DNA of 64,000 bases from JACDAN01 sp963801855 (GCA_963801855.1 CAWDGK010000001.1:62001-126000); one strand, 5' to 3'; positions 11,335 through 20,650 are shown, counted from the stretch's first letter. A program made the numbers and translations. The notes: a model not told the origin generated them from the sequence alone.

Positions 11335-12167
11335 TCAATCCGCGGTCCCCCGGGCCGACGGATGCCAGCGCATCGTAAGCCGCTCGGCGGCCGCCACTGC
11401 GCCGTAGAACAGGATCCCGAGGATGCTGGCGACGACGATCGCCGCCCAGGCCTCGGTGAACGCGAAGACGCCGGCCTGCCGGCGGATCTGGATTCCCAGC
11501 GCGTCCTGCGAGCCGCCGAAGTAGTCGCCCACGATTGCGCCGATCATCGCCAAGACCGTCGCGACCTTCAAGCCGGTGAAGATGAACGGCAACGCGTTCG
11601 GGATCCGCACCCGCCGGAAGATCTCGACCTCGCCGGCCGCATACGACCGCATCAGTTCGATCTGCTGCGGCCGCACCGAGGTCAGGCCGCGCAGGCTGTT
11701 CACGATCACCGGGAAGAAGCAGAGGACGGCGGCGATCACCATCTTCGACGAGCTGGTTGAGCGTCCCGAACCAGTTGTTCGTGATCGGCGCGAACGCGAT
11801 GATCGGGATCGCGTTCGCTGCGATCGATACGGCATCAGCGCTGTTCCGAGGATCCGCCAGCGGGCGAGCACGAGGGCGACGAGGATTCCCGCGCTGCAGC
11901 CGATCACGAAGCCCGCCGAAGCGCCTCCTCGAAGGTGAACCAGCCCGCGCTAGAACAGCGTCTCGCGCTCGGTCCAGAGCGGTCTGGACGATGTCCGAGG
12001 GCGGCGGGAGCAGGAAGTTCTGGATGTCGAAGCCGCGAACGAGCGCCCTCCCAGAGGACGATGCCGCCGACGAAGACGACGACCGCCGGGAACCAGTCCC
12101 AGAGGCCTCGCCCGACGCGGGACGACAGCGTCCCGCGCGGGATCGGCTCGACGACGGCGCTGCTCAC
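11335..12167 (-). CDS. SsuC/ThiX-type ABC permease (several frameshifts)
   Basis: A GTG start at 12165-12167 with GAGGAGAG upstream gives MSSAVVEPIPRGTLSSRVGR and a first helix (WFPAVVVFVGGIVLWEGA). The later part, in another frame, carries the cytoplasmic EAA loop (ELMRSYAAGEVEIFRRVRIP, NALPFIFTGLKVA) and helices to the stop at 11335. At least three shifts lie between about 11750 and 12050. The restored length, near 277 residues, fits BinPDT_1-type permeases of nitrate/sulfonate/pyrimidine importers. It follows the ATPase gene by 20 bp, and its stop overlaps an upstream alternative start of the binding-protein gene. With the second permease at 13005-13884 it would make a heterodimeric channel. 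Confidence 0.75.
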
Positions 12168-12187
12168 AGGCCTCTCCTCGGTGGCGA

Positions 12188-13008
12188 TCAGCTCCGCTCC
12201 TCGCCCTCGGCCTCGTCGGCGTCGAAGCCTCCGCCCTTGCGCAGGAGCTGCCGGACGTCGCGGATCAGCTCGGCGAAGCGAGGCTCCTCGCGCGTCTCCG
12301 ATCCGTCGCGCGGCTGGGGGAGGTCGACGTCGACGATCGCCGACGATCCGGCCCGGTCGCGCCGACATGACGACGACCCGGGTCGAGAGGAACACCGCCT
12401 CGGCGATGGAGTGCGTGACGAAGATGACGGTGCTCCCGCTCTGCTCCCAGATCCGCGAGCAGCTCGAGGTTCAGGCGCTCGCGCGTCATCTCGTCGAGGG
12501 CTCCGAACGGCTCGTCCATCAGGAGCGAAGCGGCGGCGTCGAAGGAAAGCGCCCGCGCGATCGAGACCCGCTGCTGCATGCCGCCCGAGAGCTGCCAGGG
12601 ATGGTGGTTCTCGAAGCCCTTGAGCTCGACGAGCTCGACCAGCTCGCGGACCCGCTCGCGCGGGCGCGACGGTCGCGGCCCATCATCTCGAGCGGGAGCC
12701 CGATGTTCTTCTCGACCGTCCGCCAGTCGAAGAGCACAGCGTCCTGGAAGACGATCCCGTAGTCCCGGTCGAGCCTCGCCTGGTGCGCGGACTTGCCGTT
12801 GACGACGACGTCGCCGACCGATCGGCTGGATCAGGTCGCCGACGATCCGGAGGAGCGTCGACTTGCCGCAGCCCGAAGGGCCGATCAGCGAGACGAACTC
12901 GCCGAGGCCGATCTCGAGGTCGATCTCCGTGAGCGCCCGGACCTGACCGGTGCCGAACTCCTTCGCCACGCCCTTGAGCGACACGACGTGGGCGCGCTCG
13001 GGGCTCAT
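12188..13008 (-). CDS. ABC transporter ATPase, SsuB/TauB type (frameshifted)
   Basis: The ATG at 13006-13008 overlaps the stop of the upstream permease as ATGA. Visible motifs: Walker A SLIGPSGCGKSTLLRIVGDL, signature LSGGMQQRVSIARALS, Walker B LLMDEPFGALDEMTRERLN. The reading frame changes near 12830, near 12680 and again between about 12360 and 12460. The C-terminal tail ending in EERS and TGA at 12188-12190 lies in a third frame. The restored length of about 273 residues matches nitrate/sulfonate/taurine-type ATPases, which drive import through SsuC-like permeases. It is the energy subunit of the importer encoded here. Confidence 0.82.
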
Positions 13009-13884
13009 GCCACGTGCTCCGGCGCCCGCCGCACGACGATCTTCTCGACGACGACGACGACGAGGAAGAAGACGATCCCGAGCGCGGCGGCCACGAGGTT
13101 CGTCGCCCAGAGATTCTCCGGGTGTCGTCGAGTAGTACTGGTTGAAGTTGAGGATCGCGCCGCCGAGCCCGTCCTGGATCGACGCCGGCAACTCGCCGAT
13201 GATCGCGCCGACCACGCAGGCCGTGGCCGAGATCTTGAAGGCCGCGAAGAGGTACGGCAGCGAGGCGGGAATCCGCAGCTTCCAGAGGATCTGCATCGTG
13301 TGCGACGCGTAGGAGCGCGTCAGCTCGAGCGCCCTCGGATCGACCGACGTCAGGCCGCGCAGCGTGTTGATCGTGACCGGGAAGAACGTGAGGAACGCGG
13401 CGATGATCGAGACCGAGAACCAGTCGGGAAAGCCACGGCCGCCGAACCAGACGACGACCATCGGCGCCACGGCCAGGATCGGGATCGTCTGCGACGCGAC
13501 GATGTAGGGCAGGAACCCGCGCTGGAGCAGGCGCGAGTGGGCGAGCAGCACGCCGAGGACGAAGCCGATGGAGGCTCCGAGCGCGAAGCCGACCGCTGCT
13601 TCCTTCGCCGTGAAGAGCGCGGCGTCCCACAGCACCTCGATCAGCAGCGGCCCGTTGGCCCGCGAGGGCTCGAAGAGCTGACCCACGATGTTGTGGATGT
13701 GCGGGAAGGTCTTGTCGTCGACCTCGAACGTCCCGATCTTCAGTCCGGTCGTCTCACCGAACCACTTGAACGACTCCCAGAGCGCATAGAGCGCAACGGC
13801 GACGACGGCGAGCATGGCTCCGCGCGCCAGCGCCGCGCGCCAGGGGACCTGCCGGCCGGGCTGCTCGAGGGCGACGGAGGCCAT
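13005..13884 (-). CDS. SsuC/ThiX-type ABC permease (one frameshift)
   Basis: First gene of the importer operon. About 293 residues with an N-terminal helix (MLAVVAVALYALWESFKWF), an extended external loop, and the EAA loop (ELTRSYASHTMQILWKLRIP, ASLPYLFAAFKIS). The final helix (NLVAAALGIVFFLVVVVVEK) lies in a different frame after a shift near 13115. The stop overlaps the ATPase start. It is divergent from the amidohydrolase gene with only 36 bp between the two start codons, so both promoters must share that short region. It is a permease of an NMT1/THI5-like importer; the substrate is inferred to be a pyrimidine or hydantoin from its neighbours. Confidence 0.85.
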
Positions 13885-13920
13885 GAGCGAGATACCTACC
13901 AGGTTTTAAGCTCACATCCC

Positions 13921-15158
13921 ATGGCACTCGATACCCGCCGGACCGTCGCCGAGCTGAAGGAGCTGCGCGAGCTCACCGGGAACGACGACGGCGCCCAGCG
14001 TGTCGCGTGGACGGACACCTGGGTCGAGGCGCAGGAGTGGATGGCCTCCAAGCTCGAGGGCAGCGGGGCCGAGCTGGAATTCGACGAGGCGCGCAACCAG
14101 TGGTGGACGCTTCGCGGGAAGTCAGACCGGGAGCTGGTGATCGGCGGCCATCTCGACTCCGTGCCGAACGGTGGCTGGCTCGACGGCGCGCTGAACGTCG
14201 TCGCCGGGGCGGAGGTCCTGCGTCGGATCGCAGAAGAGGGCGAGCCGTCTGTCACGGTCAGGCTCGTCAGCTGGGCCGACGAAGAGGGAGCGCGGTTCGG
14301 GCGGTCGCTCTTCGGCTCGAGCGCTGCCGCCGGGTCGATGAAGGACCAGGACGAGCTGCGCCTGCTGAGCGATCGCGACGGCATCACCTTGCCCGAAGCG
14401 GTCTCAGCTCACGGTGTCGATCTCGACCGGGTGACCGATGCCCGCAGCCGGCTGGAGAACGCGGCGGCCTACCTCGAGCTGCACATCGAGCAGGGCCCCG
14501 TCCTCGAATCGATGGGGCTTCCCCTCGGAGCCGTCCTCGGCACCTTCGGCGTCGAGCGTCATCGGGTGACCTGGCGCGGGCAGGCCGCACATGCAGGGTC
14601 GACGCCGATGGATCAGCGGCGCGACGCCCTGGCCGGAGCGTCGAAGCTCGCGCTCGAGCTCAGGCACATCGCCGAGCGCGTGGGGGGCGGGGCGGTCTGC
14701 ACGTCGGGCGACGTGGTCTGCAAGCCCGGGATCGTCACCTCGGTCGTGGAGACCGCGGAACAGCTCCTCGACCAGCGCCACCTCGACGCGGGCTCGCTTG
14801 CCTCCCTCCTCGAGGACGCACGGTCCTCCGCGAGCCGCTTCGCCGAGGAGGAAGAGATCGAGGTCGAGTTCGAGCGGATCTGGAGCATCGAGCCGATCCT
14901 CTTCGACGAGCAGCTCGTCGGGCTCGCCGACGAGGCGATCACGGAAGTCGCGGGGAAGTCACACCGGCTGCCGAGTGGTCCGCTCCACGACGCGGCCGAG
15001 GTTTCGCGAGCGGGCATCCCGACCGTGATGCTCTTCGTACAGAGTCTGCGCGGCCTCTCACACACCAAGCTCGAGGACACGGAGGAAGAGCACCTGGAGC
15101 TCTCCGTCCAGGCGCTCGACAGGCTCGCTTCGAAGACGATCGACCGGCTCTCCGGTAG
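13921..15158 (+). CDS. M20-family N-carbamoyl-amino-acid / beta-ureidopropionase amidohydrolase
   Basis: A zinc-dependent hydrolase of the hydantoinase/carbamoylase family (about 412 residues). Metal ligands are visible: GGHLDSVPNGGWLDGALNV (His and Asp), WADEEGARFGRSLFG (Glu), YLELHIEQGPVL (His), and C-terminal SGPLHDAAEVSRAG (His). The dimerisation-domain motif RGQAAHAGSTPMDQRRDA is present. The family removes the carbamoyl group from N-carbamoyl-beta-alanine, N-carbamoyl-L-amino acids or allantoate, giving ammonia, CO2 and the amino acid. The 3' end is uncertain. The open frame continues past the expected terminus into the next gene, whereas the alternative frame stops at 15158, so one indel near the end is likely. 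Confidence 0.85.
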
Positions 15159-15205
15159 CTCGAACGGGCGACGACTTCGGCAGCGTCAGTGCCGATACAT
15201 CTCGC

Positions 15206-15541
15206 ATGGACGCGCCGCACGTCCACCGGTTCATTCGACGATCCGCAGACGTCGGCGGCCGCCTGGGCCCGATCGCCCTCGCGACCGCTACGGGTGGGTT
15301 CGTCGTCTGGCTGCTCGCGCTCAGCCGCCTGCCTTCGCTCGGGGTAGCTGCCTGGGTGCTGGGCGTTCTCGGCGTCGTTCTCGGCCTCGTCGCAGCCCTG
15401 GCCGGCGCAGTCGGCCTGCTCTCCGCCGAACGTCGCCGCGCAAGGACGGGCCTCGCGACCGGAGCGCTCGCCGTGCTCGTTCCAACGCTCTTCGCGCTCG
15501 TCGTCCTGGTCGCGCTCAGCGCGGGCTGGGAGCGCAGCTAA
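15206..15541 (+). CDS. Small integral membrane protein, unknown function
   Basis: 111 residues with three clear hydrophobic segments (LGPIALATATGGFVVWLLAL at about 20-39, then about 46-72 and 80-105) separated by short arginine-rich loops. A cytoplasmic N-terminal tail is suggested. No catalytic or transport motif is recognised. It follows the amidohydrolase gene on the same strand. An isolated GCCGATAC lies 7 bp before the start but has no matching -35 box. The function cannot be assigned. Confidence 0.6.
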   Translation: MDAPHVHRFIRRSADVGGRLGPIALATATGGFVVWLLALSRLPSLGVAAWVLGVLGVVLGLVAALAGAVGLLSAERRRARTGLATGALAVLVPTLFALVVLVALSAGWERS

Positions 15542-15575
15542 CACAGCCGGATCGGCTGGTGTAGGCGCTCGCGGG

Positions 15576-15941
15576 CTACGCCGAGGTGCCGGCCTCCCGT
15601 CGTGTGAGGTAGCGAAGCACTTCGACAGAGGGGATCAGGATCGCGACGATCCAGAAGACCGCACCGAGGCCGAAGTCGGGCACGAGGGCGACCTCGATTG
15701 CCGTCAACAGCGTCAGCACTGCGGCGAAGCCGATGACGGCCTGATTGCTCGCGTGTGGCACCGACTCCGCCGGACGGCCCCAGGCACGGGCGACGAGCGG
15801 GAGCACGAGAAAGAGGAACACGAGGACGACGGCGAGGGGAGCTCCGATGTCGCCGAAGAGCACGTCGGCCGCGGCGAGGCAACCGAGCAGGGCGCCGTAG
15901 AACGCCACCCGGATGGGCCAGGCAAGCTCGCCGAGCTTCAT
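15576..15941 (-). CDS. Small multi-pass membrane protein
   Basis: 121 residues, start MKLGELAWPIRVAFYG, with four probable membrane spans (including VLVFLFLVLPLVARAW and IGFAAVLTLLTAIEVAL) and a basic C-terminus. The start overlaps the stop of the upstream DMT/YdcZ-like gene as ATGA, so the pair is translationally coupled. The family is not recognised. The coupling suggests an accessory subunit or partner of the small transporter, but this is inference. Confidence 0.6.
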   Translation of the reverse strand: MKLGELAWPIRVAFYGALLGCLAAADVLFGDIGAPLAVVLVFLFLVLPLVARAWGRPAESVPHASNQAVIGFAAVLTLLTAIEVALVPDFGLGAVFWIVAILIPSVEVLRYLTRREAGTSA

Positions 15942-16378
15942 GAGAGACGAACCAGCGCGACGCCGCCGGCGAGCAGCACCACCCCGGCGATCCGCAAGGC
16001 GTTGACAGGGTGCTCCTCGAAGCCGACCCAGCCGTAGTGGTCGACGAGGAGCGAGGCGATCGCCTGCCCGGCGAGGATCAGCGCCACGAGCGTGGTGGCG
16101 CCCAGCTTCGGGGCGGTCACGATCGAGCCGAGAACGTAGAACGCACCGAGCAGGCCGCCGATCCAGACCCACCAGGGCGCGTCGCCCGCACGATCCGGCC
16201 AGCCGCGAGCGGCGAACAGCACGGCGACGAGGAGCCCGAGCGCGCCGACGACGAACGACACGAGCGCCGCGCGCGCCGATCCGCCGACCCACTGGGCCAG
16301 CTGGGCGTTGATTCCGAACTGGATCGGCAGCATCGCGCCGGCTGCGAGCGCGAAGAGCGCATAGCTCCAGATTGCCAC
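15938..16378 (-). CDS. DMT-superfamily YdcZ/DUF606-type membrane protein
   Basis: 146 residues from a GTG at 16376-16378 (MAIWSYALFALAAGAMLPIQ). It shows the DUF606/YdcZ pattern: PIQFGINAQLAQWVG, SFVVGALGLLVAVL, then GGLLGAFYVLGSIVTAPKLG and LVALILAGQAIASLLVDHYG. Four to five membrane spans form a half-size drug/metabolite-transporter domain. Members are thought to be small-molecule exporters acting in pairs. A longer start at 16453 would overlap the divergent oxidoreductase gene, so the GTG is preferred although no Shine-Dalgarno is seen. It is coupled by ATGA overlap to the next membrane protein gene. Confidence 0.72.
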   Translation of the reverse strand: MAIWSYALFALAAGAMLPIQFGINAQLAQWVGGSARAALVSFVVGALGLLVAVLFAARGWPDRAGDAPWWVWIGGLLGAFYVLGSIVTAPKLGATTLVALILAGQAIASLLVDHYGWVGFEEHPVNALRIAGVVLLAGGVALVRLS

Positions 16379-16433
16379 CGGGAGGGATTCAAGGGAAAAT
16401 GCCTGTTTCCCTGCCCGTCCACGAGGAGGCCCA

Positions 16434-17450
16434 ATGCTCGACTTCGGCGTCACCGTCCTGCCCGACCCGCCACAGTCGCGCTTCTTCGAGCTGGTCGAGC
16501 TGACCGAGAAGCACGGCTTCCAGTACGCGTGGACCTATGACTCGCACATCCTCTGGCAGGAGTCCTACGCCACCCTCCCTGTCGCCGCGATGAAGACCGA
16601 GAAGGTGAAGCTCGGCCATTTCGTGACGAATCCGGGCATCCGCGACGCCACGATCGCGGCCAGCTGGTACGCGACGATGCAGGACCTCTCGAACGGCCGG
16701 ATGGTGATGGGAATCGGCCGCGGAGACTCCTCCCGGCGTGTCGTCGGGCTCAAGCCGGTCCGAGTCGCCGAGTTCGAGGAGCGCTGCCGGATGATCAAGG
16801 AGCTCATGAACGGCAGGGCCGTCGAGTGGAACGGCAAGGAGCTGAAGCTCGAATGGGTGCGGGACGAGCTGCCCGACATCCCGATGTGGATCGCGGGCTA
16901 CGGCCCGAAGGCCCTCGCGATCGCGGGCCGTGTTGCCGACGGCGTGATCATCCAGCTCGCCGACCCGCAGATCATCCAGTGGATCATGGACACGGCGCGG
17001 AAGGCAGCCGAGGAGGCGGGGCGCGATCCCTCGGAGCTCAAGTGCATCGTCGGGGCTCCGAGCCTCATCACGGACGACATCGCCTCGGCACGCGAGCAGG
17101 TGCGCTGGTTCCCCGCGATGGTCTCGAACCATGTGATGGACCTGATCGAGCGTTACGGATTCGACTCCGAGATCCCGGACGCGCTCACCGAGTTCGTCAA
17201 GGCCCGGAAGTTCTACGACTACAAGGACCACAGCCGGGTCGGCGCCGCCCATGGCGAGTTCGTCACCGACGAGATCGCCGACCGCTTCACCGTGATCGGG
17301 TCGAACGAGCAGGTCATGGCGAAGTTGAAGGAGCTCGAGTCGGTCGGGGTCGACCAGTTCAACATCTACCTGATGACCGAGGGGCAGGAGCAGACGCTCG
17401 AGACCTACGGGAAGGACATCATCCCCGCCTTCCAGAAGGTAGCGGCCTGA
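16434..17450 (+). CDS. LLM-class F420-dependent oxidoreductase
   Basis: 338 residues, with a strong ribosome site (GAGGAGG) before the ATG. The TIM-barrel of luciferase-like enzymes is clear: GVTVLPDPPQSRFFELVELT, a central ATYATMQDLSNGR-like segment with VMGIGRGDSSRRVVGLKPVR, PMWIAGYGPKALAIAGRVAD and a C-terminal GVDQFNIYLMTEG. The subgroup (F420 rather than FMN; TIGR03842-like) is a judgement from overall pattern. Reaction and substrate are unknown. Its position beyond the pyrimidine catabolic genes, and my recollection of similar neighbourhoods in actinobacteria, suggest a link with cyclic-amide metabolism, held with low certainty. Confidence 0.8.
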   Translation: MLDFGVTVLPDPPQSRFFELVELTEKHGFQYAWTYDSHILWQESYATLPVAAMKTEKVKLGHFVTNPGIRDATIAASWYATMQDLSNGRMVMGIGRGDSSRRVVGLKPVRVAEFEERCRMIKELMNGRAVEWNGKELKLEWVRDELPDIPMWIAGYGPKALAIAGRVADGVIIQLADPQIIQWIMDTARKAAEEAGRDPSELKCIVGAPSLITDDIASAREQVRWFPAMVSNHVMDLIERYGFDSEIPDALTEFVKARKFYDYKDHSRVGAAHGEFVTDEIADRFTVIGSNEQVMAKLKELESVGVDQFNIYLMTEGQEQTLETYGKDIIPAFQKVAA

Positions 17451-17878
17451 TGGCTCAGGAAGTCAAGATCCCCGGTACCGAGGCGACAGCCAAGATCCGA
17501 AATCTCTTTGCGGTCGCGCTGCTGCCGTTCATCACCTTCCTCATCTACAACTTCTACTGGTGGTACCAGATCAACCGCGAGCTCAGGGACTACGGCCGGG
17601 CTAAGGGAACGGCCGAGCTCGGCGACAGCCCGGGGAAGTCGTTGCTGGCCGTCACGCTCGGCGCTCTCGTGATCATCCCGGCGCTCGTATCGAATTACCG
17701 CGGGTTCAAGCGCGTCCAGGCCGCCCAGCGCCTCACAGGTGTCGAGCCGCTGAACGGTTGGATCGGTCTGATCCTGTTCGTGGTCATCACGCCCGCCTTC
17801 TGGGCGTATGTCCAGAGCGGCCTGAACCCCGTGTGGGAGAAAGAGGCCGCGCCCGTCGAGGCGGTTCAGACCGCGTAG
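17450..17878 (+). CDS. DUF4234 membrane protein
   Basis: 142 residues, start overlapping the oxidoreductase stop (TGATG). It has the DUF4234 pattern: a conserved LFAVALLPFITFLIYNFYWW first helix, YQINRELRDYGRAKG on the cytosolic side, a second helix LLAVTLGALVIIPALVSNYR, the FKRVQAAQRLTG loop and a third helix GLILFVVITPAFWAYVQSGL. No enzymatic residues are evident and the family role is unknown. It overlaps the end of the opposite-strand MshEN gene by 13 bp, tail to tail. Confidence 0.75.
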   Translation: MAQEVKIPGTEATAKIRNLFAVALLPFITFLIYNFYWWYQINRELRDYGRAKGTAELGDSPGKSLLAVTLGALVIIPALVSNYRGFKRVQAAQRLTGVEPLNGWIGLILFVVITPAFWAYVQSGLNPVWEKEAAPVEAVQTA

Positions 17879-18552
17879 AGCGGCGCGCGGAAGTAGACGC
17901 GCGCGAACTGCTCGAGGATCGCATCCTCGGGGGAAGCGACGAACTCGGCTCCGCGGAGGATCGAACGTGCTCCGTCGATCGCCTGCTCGTCGCTCGGGTC
18001 GGAGACTGCGAGGACCGGGAGACCCCGCACGAAGCCGATCGGAAGGGTCTTGAACGTCCGGGCCTGGTCGGCCGGAAGCAGCCTGGCAACGGCGGGGTCG
18101 ATGGACATGGCTGCGACGTCGACGAAAGGCAGTCCGCGCTGCTCCGCCACCACGCGGACGATGTCGACCGACGTGACGAGCCCGTGCTCGATCAGCACCT
18201 GCCCGAGCCGCTTGCCCGCTTTCCTTGCCGTGCTCAGCGCGTAGTCGATCTCGGCTTCGTCGAGGAGGCCTGCCTCCGCGAGAAGCGCGCCGAGTGGCTC
18301 GTGCCGCACTTCACGGACTCGCCTGGCCATCAGCTCGGCGAGGACGCTGCCCGGATCGTCCGACGAGGGCGAGACGAGCATCAGCTCGGGGGAGATCTCC
18401 CTCTGGACGGCTGAAGCTGAAGCCTCAGGCGTCGGCGTCGGCGTGAGAACCCTGACGAGTTCGAGACGGGCCCTGAGCCCCGTTCCGAACTCCGGCAGGA
18501 CAGCGTGCTCCTCTTCGAGGAACGTCGCCGCTGTGCTGAGTTGGAGCCGCAT
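17866..18552 (-). CDS. Stand-alone MshEN (GspE/PilB N-terminal) domain protein
   Basis: 228 residues with a variable N-terminal ~75 and then an MshEN (T2SSE_N) domain made of two repeats: PLGALLAEAGLLDEAEIDYA and RLGQVLIEHGLVTSVDIVRV followed by VAEQRGLPFVDV. In MshE and related ATPases these RLGxxL...G...L modules bind cyclic di-GMP. There is no ATPase domain, so this is an adaptor or receptor. It resembles the MshEN region of the second such protein at 44938-46571, inside the pilus locus. It lies 13 kb before the pilus genes, with no GCCGATA promoter. A c-di-GMP-responsive regulator of pilus or secretion ATPases is a fair inference. Confidence 0.75.
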   Translation of the reverse strand: MRLQLSTAATFLEEEHAVLPEFGTGLRARLELVRVLTPTPTPEASASAVQREISPELMLVSPSSDDPGSVLAELMARRVREVRHEPLGALLAEAGLLDEAEIDYALSTARKAGKRLGQVLIEHGLVTSVDIVRVVAEQRGLPFVDVAAMSIDPAVARLLPADQARTFKTLPIGFVRGLPVLAVSDPSDEQAIDGARSILRGAEFVASPEDAILEQFARVYFRAPLYAV

Positions 18553-18647
18553 TCGAGTCAGGCCGAAATCTAGGGAGGTCGAGCCGGTCGAGCGTCCCCC
18601 TTTCCGGTACGGCCGACGAATCGCTTAACCCAAACGCAACGCCGGCC

Positions 18648-18676
18648 GGACTAGCATCTAGTCCGATGAGGACTAG
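18648..18676 (+). promoter_or_regulatory. Putative PadR operator overlapping the padR start codon
   Basis: A perfect inverted repeat GGACTAG (18648-18654), CAT, CTAGTCC (18658-18664) abuts the ATG at 18666. A third GGACTAG (18670-18676) lies just inside the gene. Three copies of one CTAG half-site around a start codon, in high-GC DNA where CTAG is scarce, suggest autoregulation by the PadR protein. Occupancy would block initiation or a leaderless transcript. Confidence 0.5.
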
Positions 18677-19226
18677 TCGCGCCACTCGACCTCGCACCGG
18701 CCTGCTCACCACCACGGAGTTCGCCGTCCTCACGGTTCTCACGGTGGAGACACAAGGCCGGTCGATCTCCGGCTACGACCTGCTGAAAGCGGTCGAGACG
18801 AGCGTGGGGTACGTGTGGAAGCCGACCAAGAGCCATCTCTACGCGGTGCTCCCGAGACTCGTCGAACGCGGTCTTGCCACCAGGCGCAGCGCGCCGGGCG
18901 ATCGCGGGCCGGAGCGCCAGCTCCTCCGGGTGACGAAGCGAGGCGAGCGCCTCGCCAAAGCCTGGCTCGAGGAGCCGGTCCCGGGCGACCAGGATCTCTT
19001 CCTGCTCAAGGCCTTCTACGGCGGCCTTCAGAGCCGGGAGGCTCTCGTCGCCCACTACCGCCAGTTCCGTGAAGACCGCGAGGCCGTCCTCGCGGAGCTG
19101 TCCGGGATCGAGAACACTCGCCGGGGCCACGACTACTACCACGACTTCCTCCTTCAACTCGGCATCCGCCGCGCCACCGACGAGATCCGCTGGGCCGAGG
19201 AGACGCTGGAGGCGCTCGACCGATGA
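18666..19226 (+). CDS. PadR-family transcriptional regulator
   Basis: 186 residues. The N-terminal winged helix has the PadR signature: FAVLTVLTVETQGRSISGYD, KPTKSHLYAVLPRLVERGLA, RQLLRVTKRGERLAKAWLEE. The C-terminal half (QDLFLLKAFYGGLQSREAL, HYRQFREDREAVLAELSGIE, DFLLQLGIRRATDEIRWAEE) is the helical dimerisation domain of Vir-type PadR proteins. These usually repress a neighbouring transporter or detoxification gene and dissociate on binding aromatic or lipophilic ligands. The start overlaps a CTAG inverted repeat that is the likely operator. The gene overlaps the downstream secreted hydrolase by ATGA, making that hydrolase the likely target. Confidence 0.85.
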   Translation: MRTSRATRPRTGLLTTTEFAVLTVLTVETQGRSISGYDLLKAVETSVGYVWKPTKSHLYAVLPRLVERGLATRRSAPGDRGPERQLLRVTKRGERLAKAWLEEPVPGDQDLFLLKAFYGGLQSREALVAHYRQFREDREAVLAELSGIENTRRGHDYYHDFLLQLGIRRATDEIRWAEETLEALDR

Positions 19227-20644
19227 GGAAGACAGCCGTTGCGATCATCGCCGTCGCTGTGTGCGCGGGAGGGGCGTCGGCACAGCCGGCCGCCACCCTC
19301 TCCGGGAGCTGGGCGGGCACGGCGCAGCTCACGCGCGGCGGCGGCCCGCAGCCGTTCTCGCTCTCCCTCGAGCTTCGCGGTCGCCGCGCGGTCGTGGCCA
19401 TGGCGCCGGGCCACGCTGCACGGGTGGAAGTCGCGGCCCGGGTCTCGCGTGGCCGGGTACGCCTGACACTTCCTGGCCGGCCGTGGCCGCTCGTCCTGGA
19501 CGCTCGCCTGCGGAAGGGCGTCCTCGCCGGCACTCTCCGGCAGGGGCCGGTGCAGGGCCGCATCCGGCTCCGACGGCGCGCGCCGATCGAGGGCGCCGGC
19601 ATCGGCCTCTACCGGATCGGATCGCGGCCGCTCGGGATCACGCAAGGGCTCGGGCCGCGCGAGGCCCTGCTCTACGACGAAGGAGAGATCCGCGCGCTCT
19701 ACCCGACCGGGCGCGACCGCTACGCCGTCGGAGCCGGCCTGGGCACTCGCAACCCGACCGTCGGGACCGCGTCGTTCTCCGCGTCGGCCGCGGTCTACCG
19801 CGGCGAGGAGGCGGCTCGCGTGCCGCTGCGTCAGGAGGAGGTCTGGGTGCGGAGCGGGCGCGCGCTCCTGGGCTGCACGCTGACGATCCCGCCGGGAGAC
19901 GGGCGCAGGCCGGCGATGACCTTCGCGCACGGCGCGGGCGAGGCGCCGCGCCGCTTCAACACGTTCCACTCGCTGTACCTGAACCACCTAGGCCTCGTCA
20001 CGCTTCTCTGCGACAAGCGTGGCGTCGCACAGTCCGGAGGCGACTACCCGGGCGAGTTTCCGGGCACCCCCACCGTCGACCAGTACGCCCGCGACGTACA
20101 GGCGCAGGCCCGGTTCCTCGCGGCTCAACCGGAGGTGGATCCGGCGCGCGTCGGGATCTCGGGTGTCAGCCAGGCGGGCTGGATCATGCCGCTGGCGGCC
20201 ACCCGTGAGCCCGCGATCAAGTTCATGCTCGGCCTCGTCGCACCGACGCTCACTCAGGGCGAGACCGATCTCTGGGCCAACCTCAACGGCCAGGGCCAGT
20301 CGATGCCCACCCGCACCGACGAGGACATGGAGGCCGAGGTTCGAGCGGCCGGCCCGAGCGGCGTCGACCCGATGCCGGCGATCCGCGCCATGCGGGTCCC
20401 TGCCTTCTGGATCTTCGGCGGCAAGGACCGAACCGTGCCCTCCCGCCTCTGCGTCGAGCGGCTGGACCCGGTTGCCCGCGAGCCGGGCCGCGACTTCTCC
20501 TACCGGGTCTTCCCGGGCGGCACGCACGGGCTGATCCTCACCGAGAACGGCCTGATCGCCGAGCAGCAGCGCTCCAGCCGATTCGTCGAGGGTCTCCACA
20601 GGGCGATACGCGAATGGCTCGCGGCCCGCGGTCTCACCGCATAG
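19223..20644 (+). CDS. Secreted alpha/beta-hydrolase (dienelactone/acyl-peptidase-like)
   Basis: 473 residues with a signal peptide (MRKTAVAIIAVAVCAGGASA). A beta-rich N-terminal domain (about 25-200) is followed by an alpha/beta-hydrolase domain. The hydrolase domain shows FAHGAGEAPRR (oxyanion region), the nucleophile serine in GISGVSQAGW, the acid in FGGKDRTVPS and the histidine in FPGGTHGLIL. This arrangement resembles extracellular esterases and peptidases of the S9/DLH type. It is co-transcribed with the PadR regulator, so expression is probably induced by a PadR ligand. The substrate is unknown. Confidence 0.8.
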   Translation: MRKTAVAIIAVAVCAGGASAQPAATLSGSWAGTAQLTRGGGPQPFSLSLELRGRRAVVAMAPGHAARVEVAARVSRGRVRLTLPGRPWPLVLDARLRKGVLAGTLRQGPVQGRIRLRRRAPIEGAGIGLYRIGSRPLGITQGLGPREALLYDEGEIRALYPTGRDRYAVGAGLGTRNPTVGTASFSASAAVYRGEEAARVPLRQEEVWVRSGRALLGCTLTIPPGDGRRPAMTFAHGAGEAPRRFNTFHSLYLNHLGLVTLLCDKRGVAQSGGDYPGEFPGTPTVDQYARDVQAQARFLAAQPEVDPARVGISGVSQAGWIMPLAATREPAIKFMLGLVAPTLTQGETDLWANLNGQGQSMPTRTDEDMEAEVRAAGPSGVDPMPAIRAMRVPAFWIFGGKDRTVPSRLCVERLDPVAREPGRDFSYRVFPGGTHGLILTENGLIAEQQRSSRFVEGLHRAIREWLAARGLTA

Positions 20645-20650
20645 TCGTCC

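Noticed and set aside
12793..13900. Long plus-strand open frame running antisense to the ABC importer into the amidohydrolase
   Set aside because: Only the part from 13921 has family motifs; the upstream extension is antisense to conserved permease and ATPase genes.
15191..15198. GCCGATAC 7 bp before the small membrane protein gene at 15206
   Set aside because: No TAAA/TCAA-like box 15-17 nt upstream and no pilus context; probably chance, although a weak promoter cannot be excluded.
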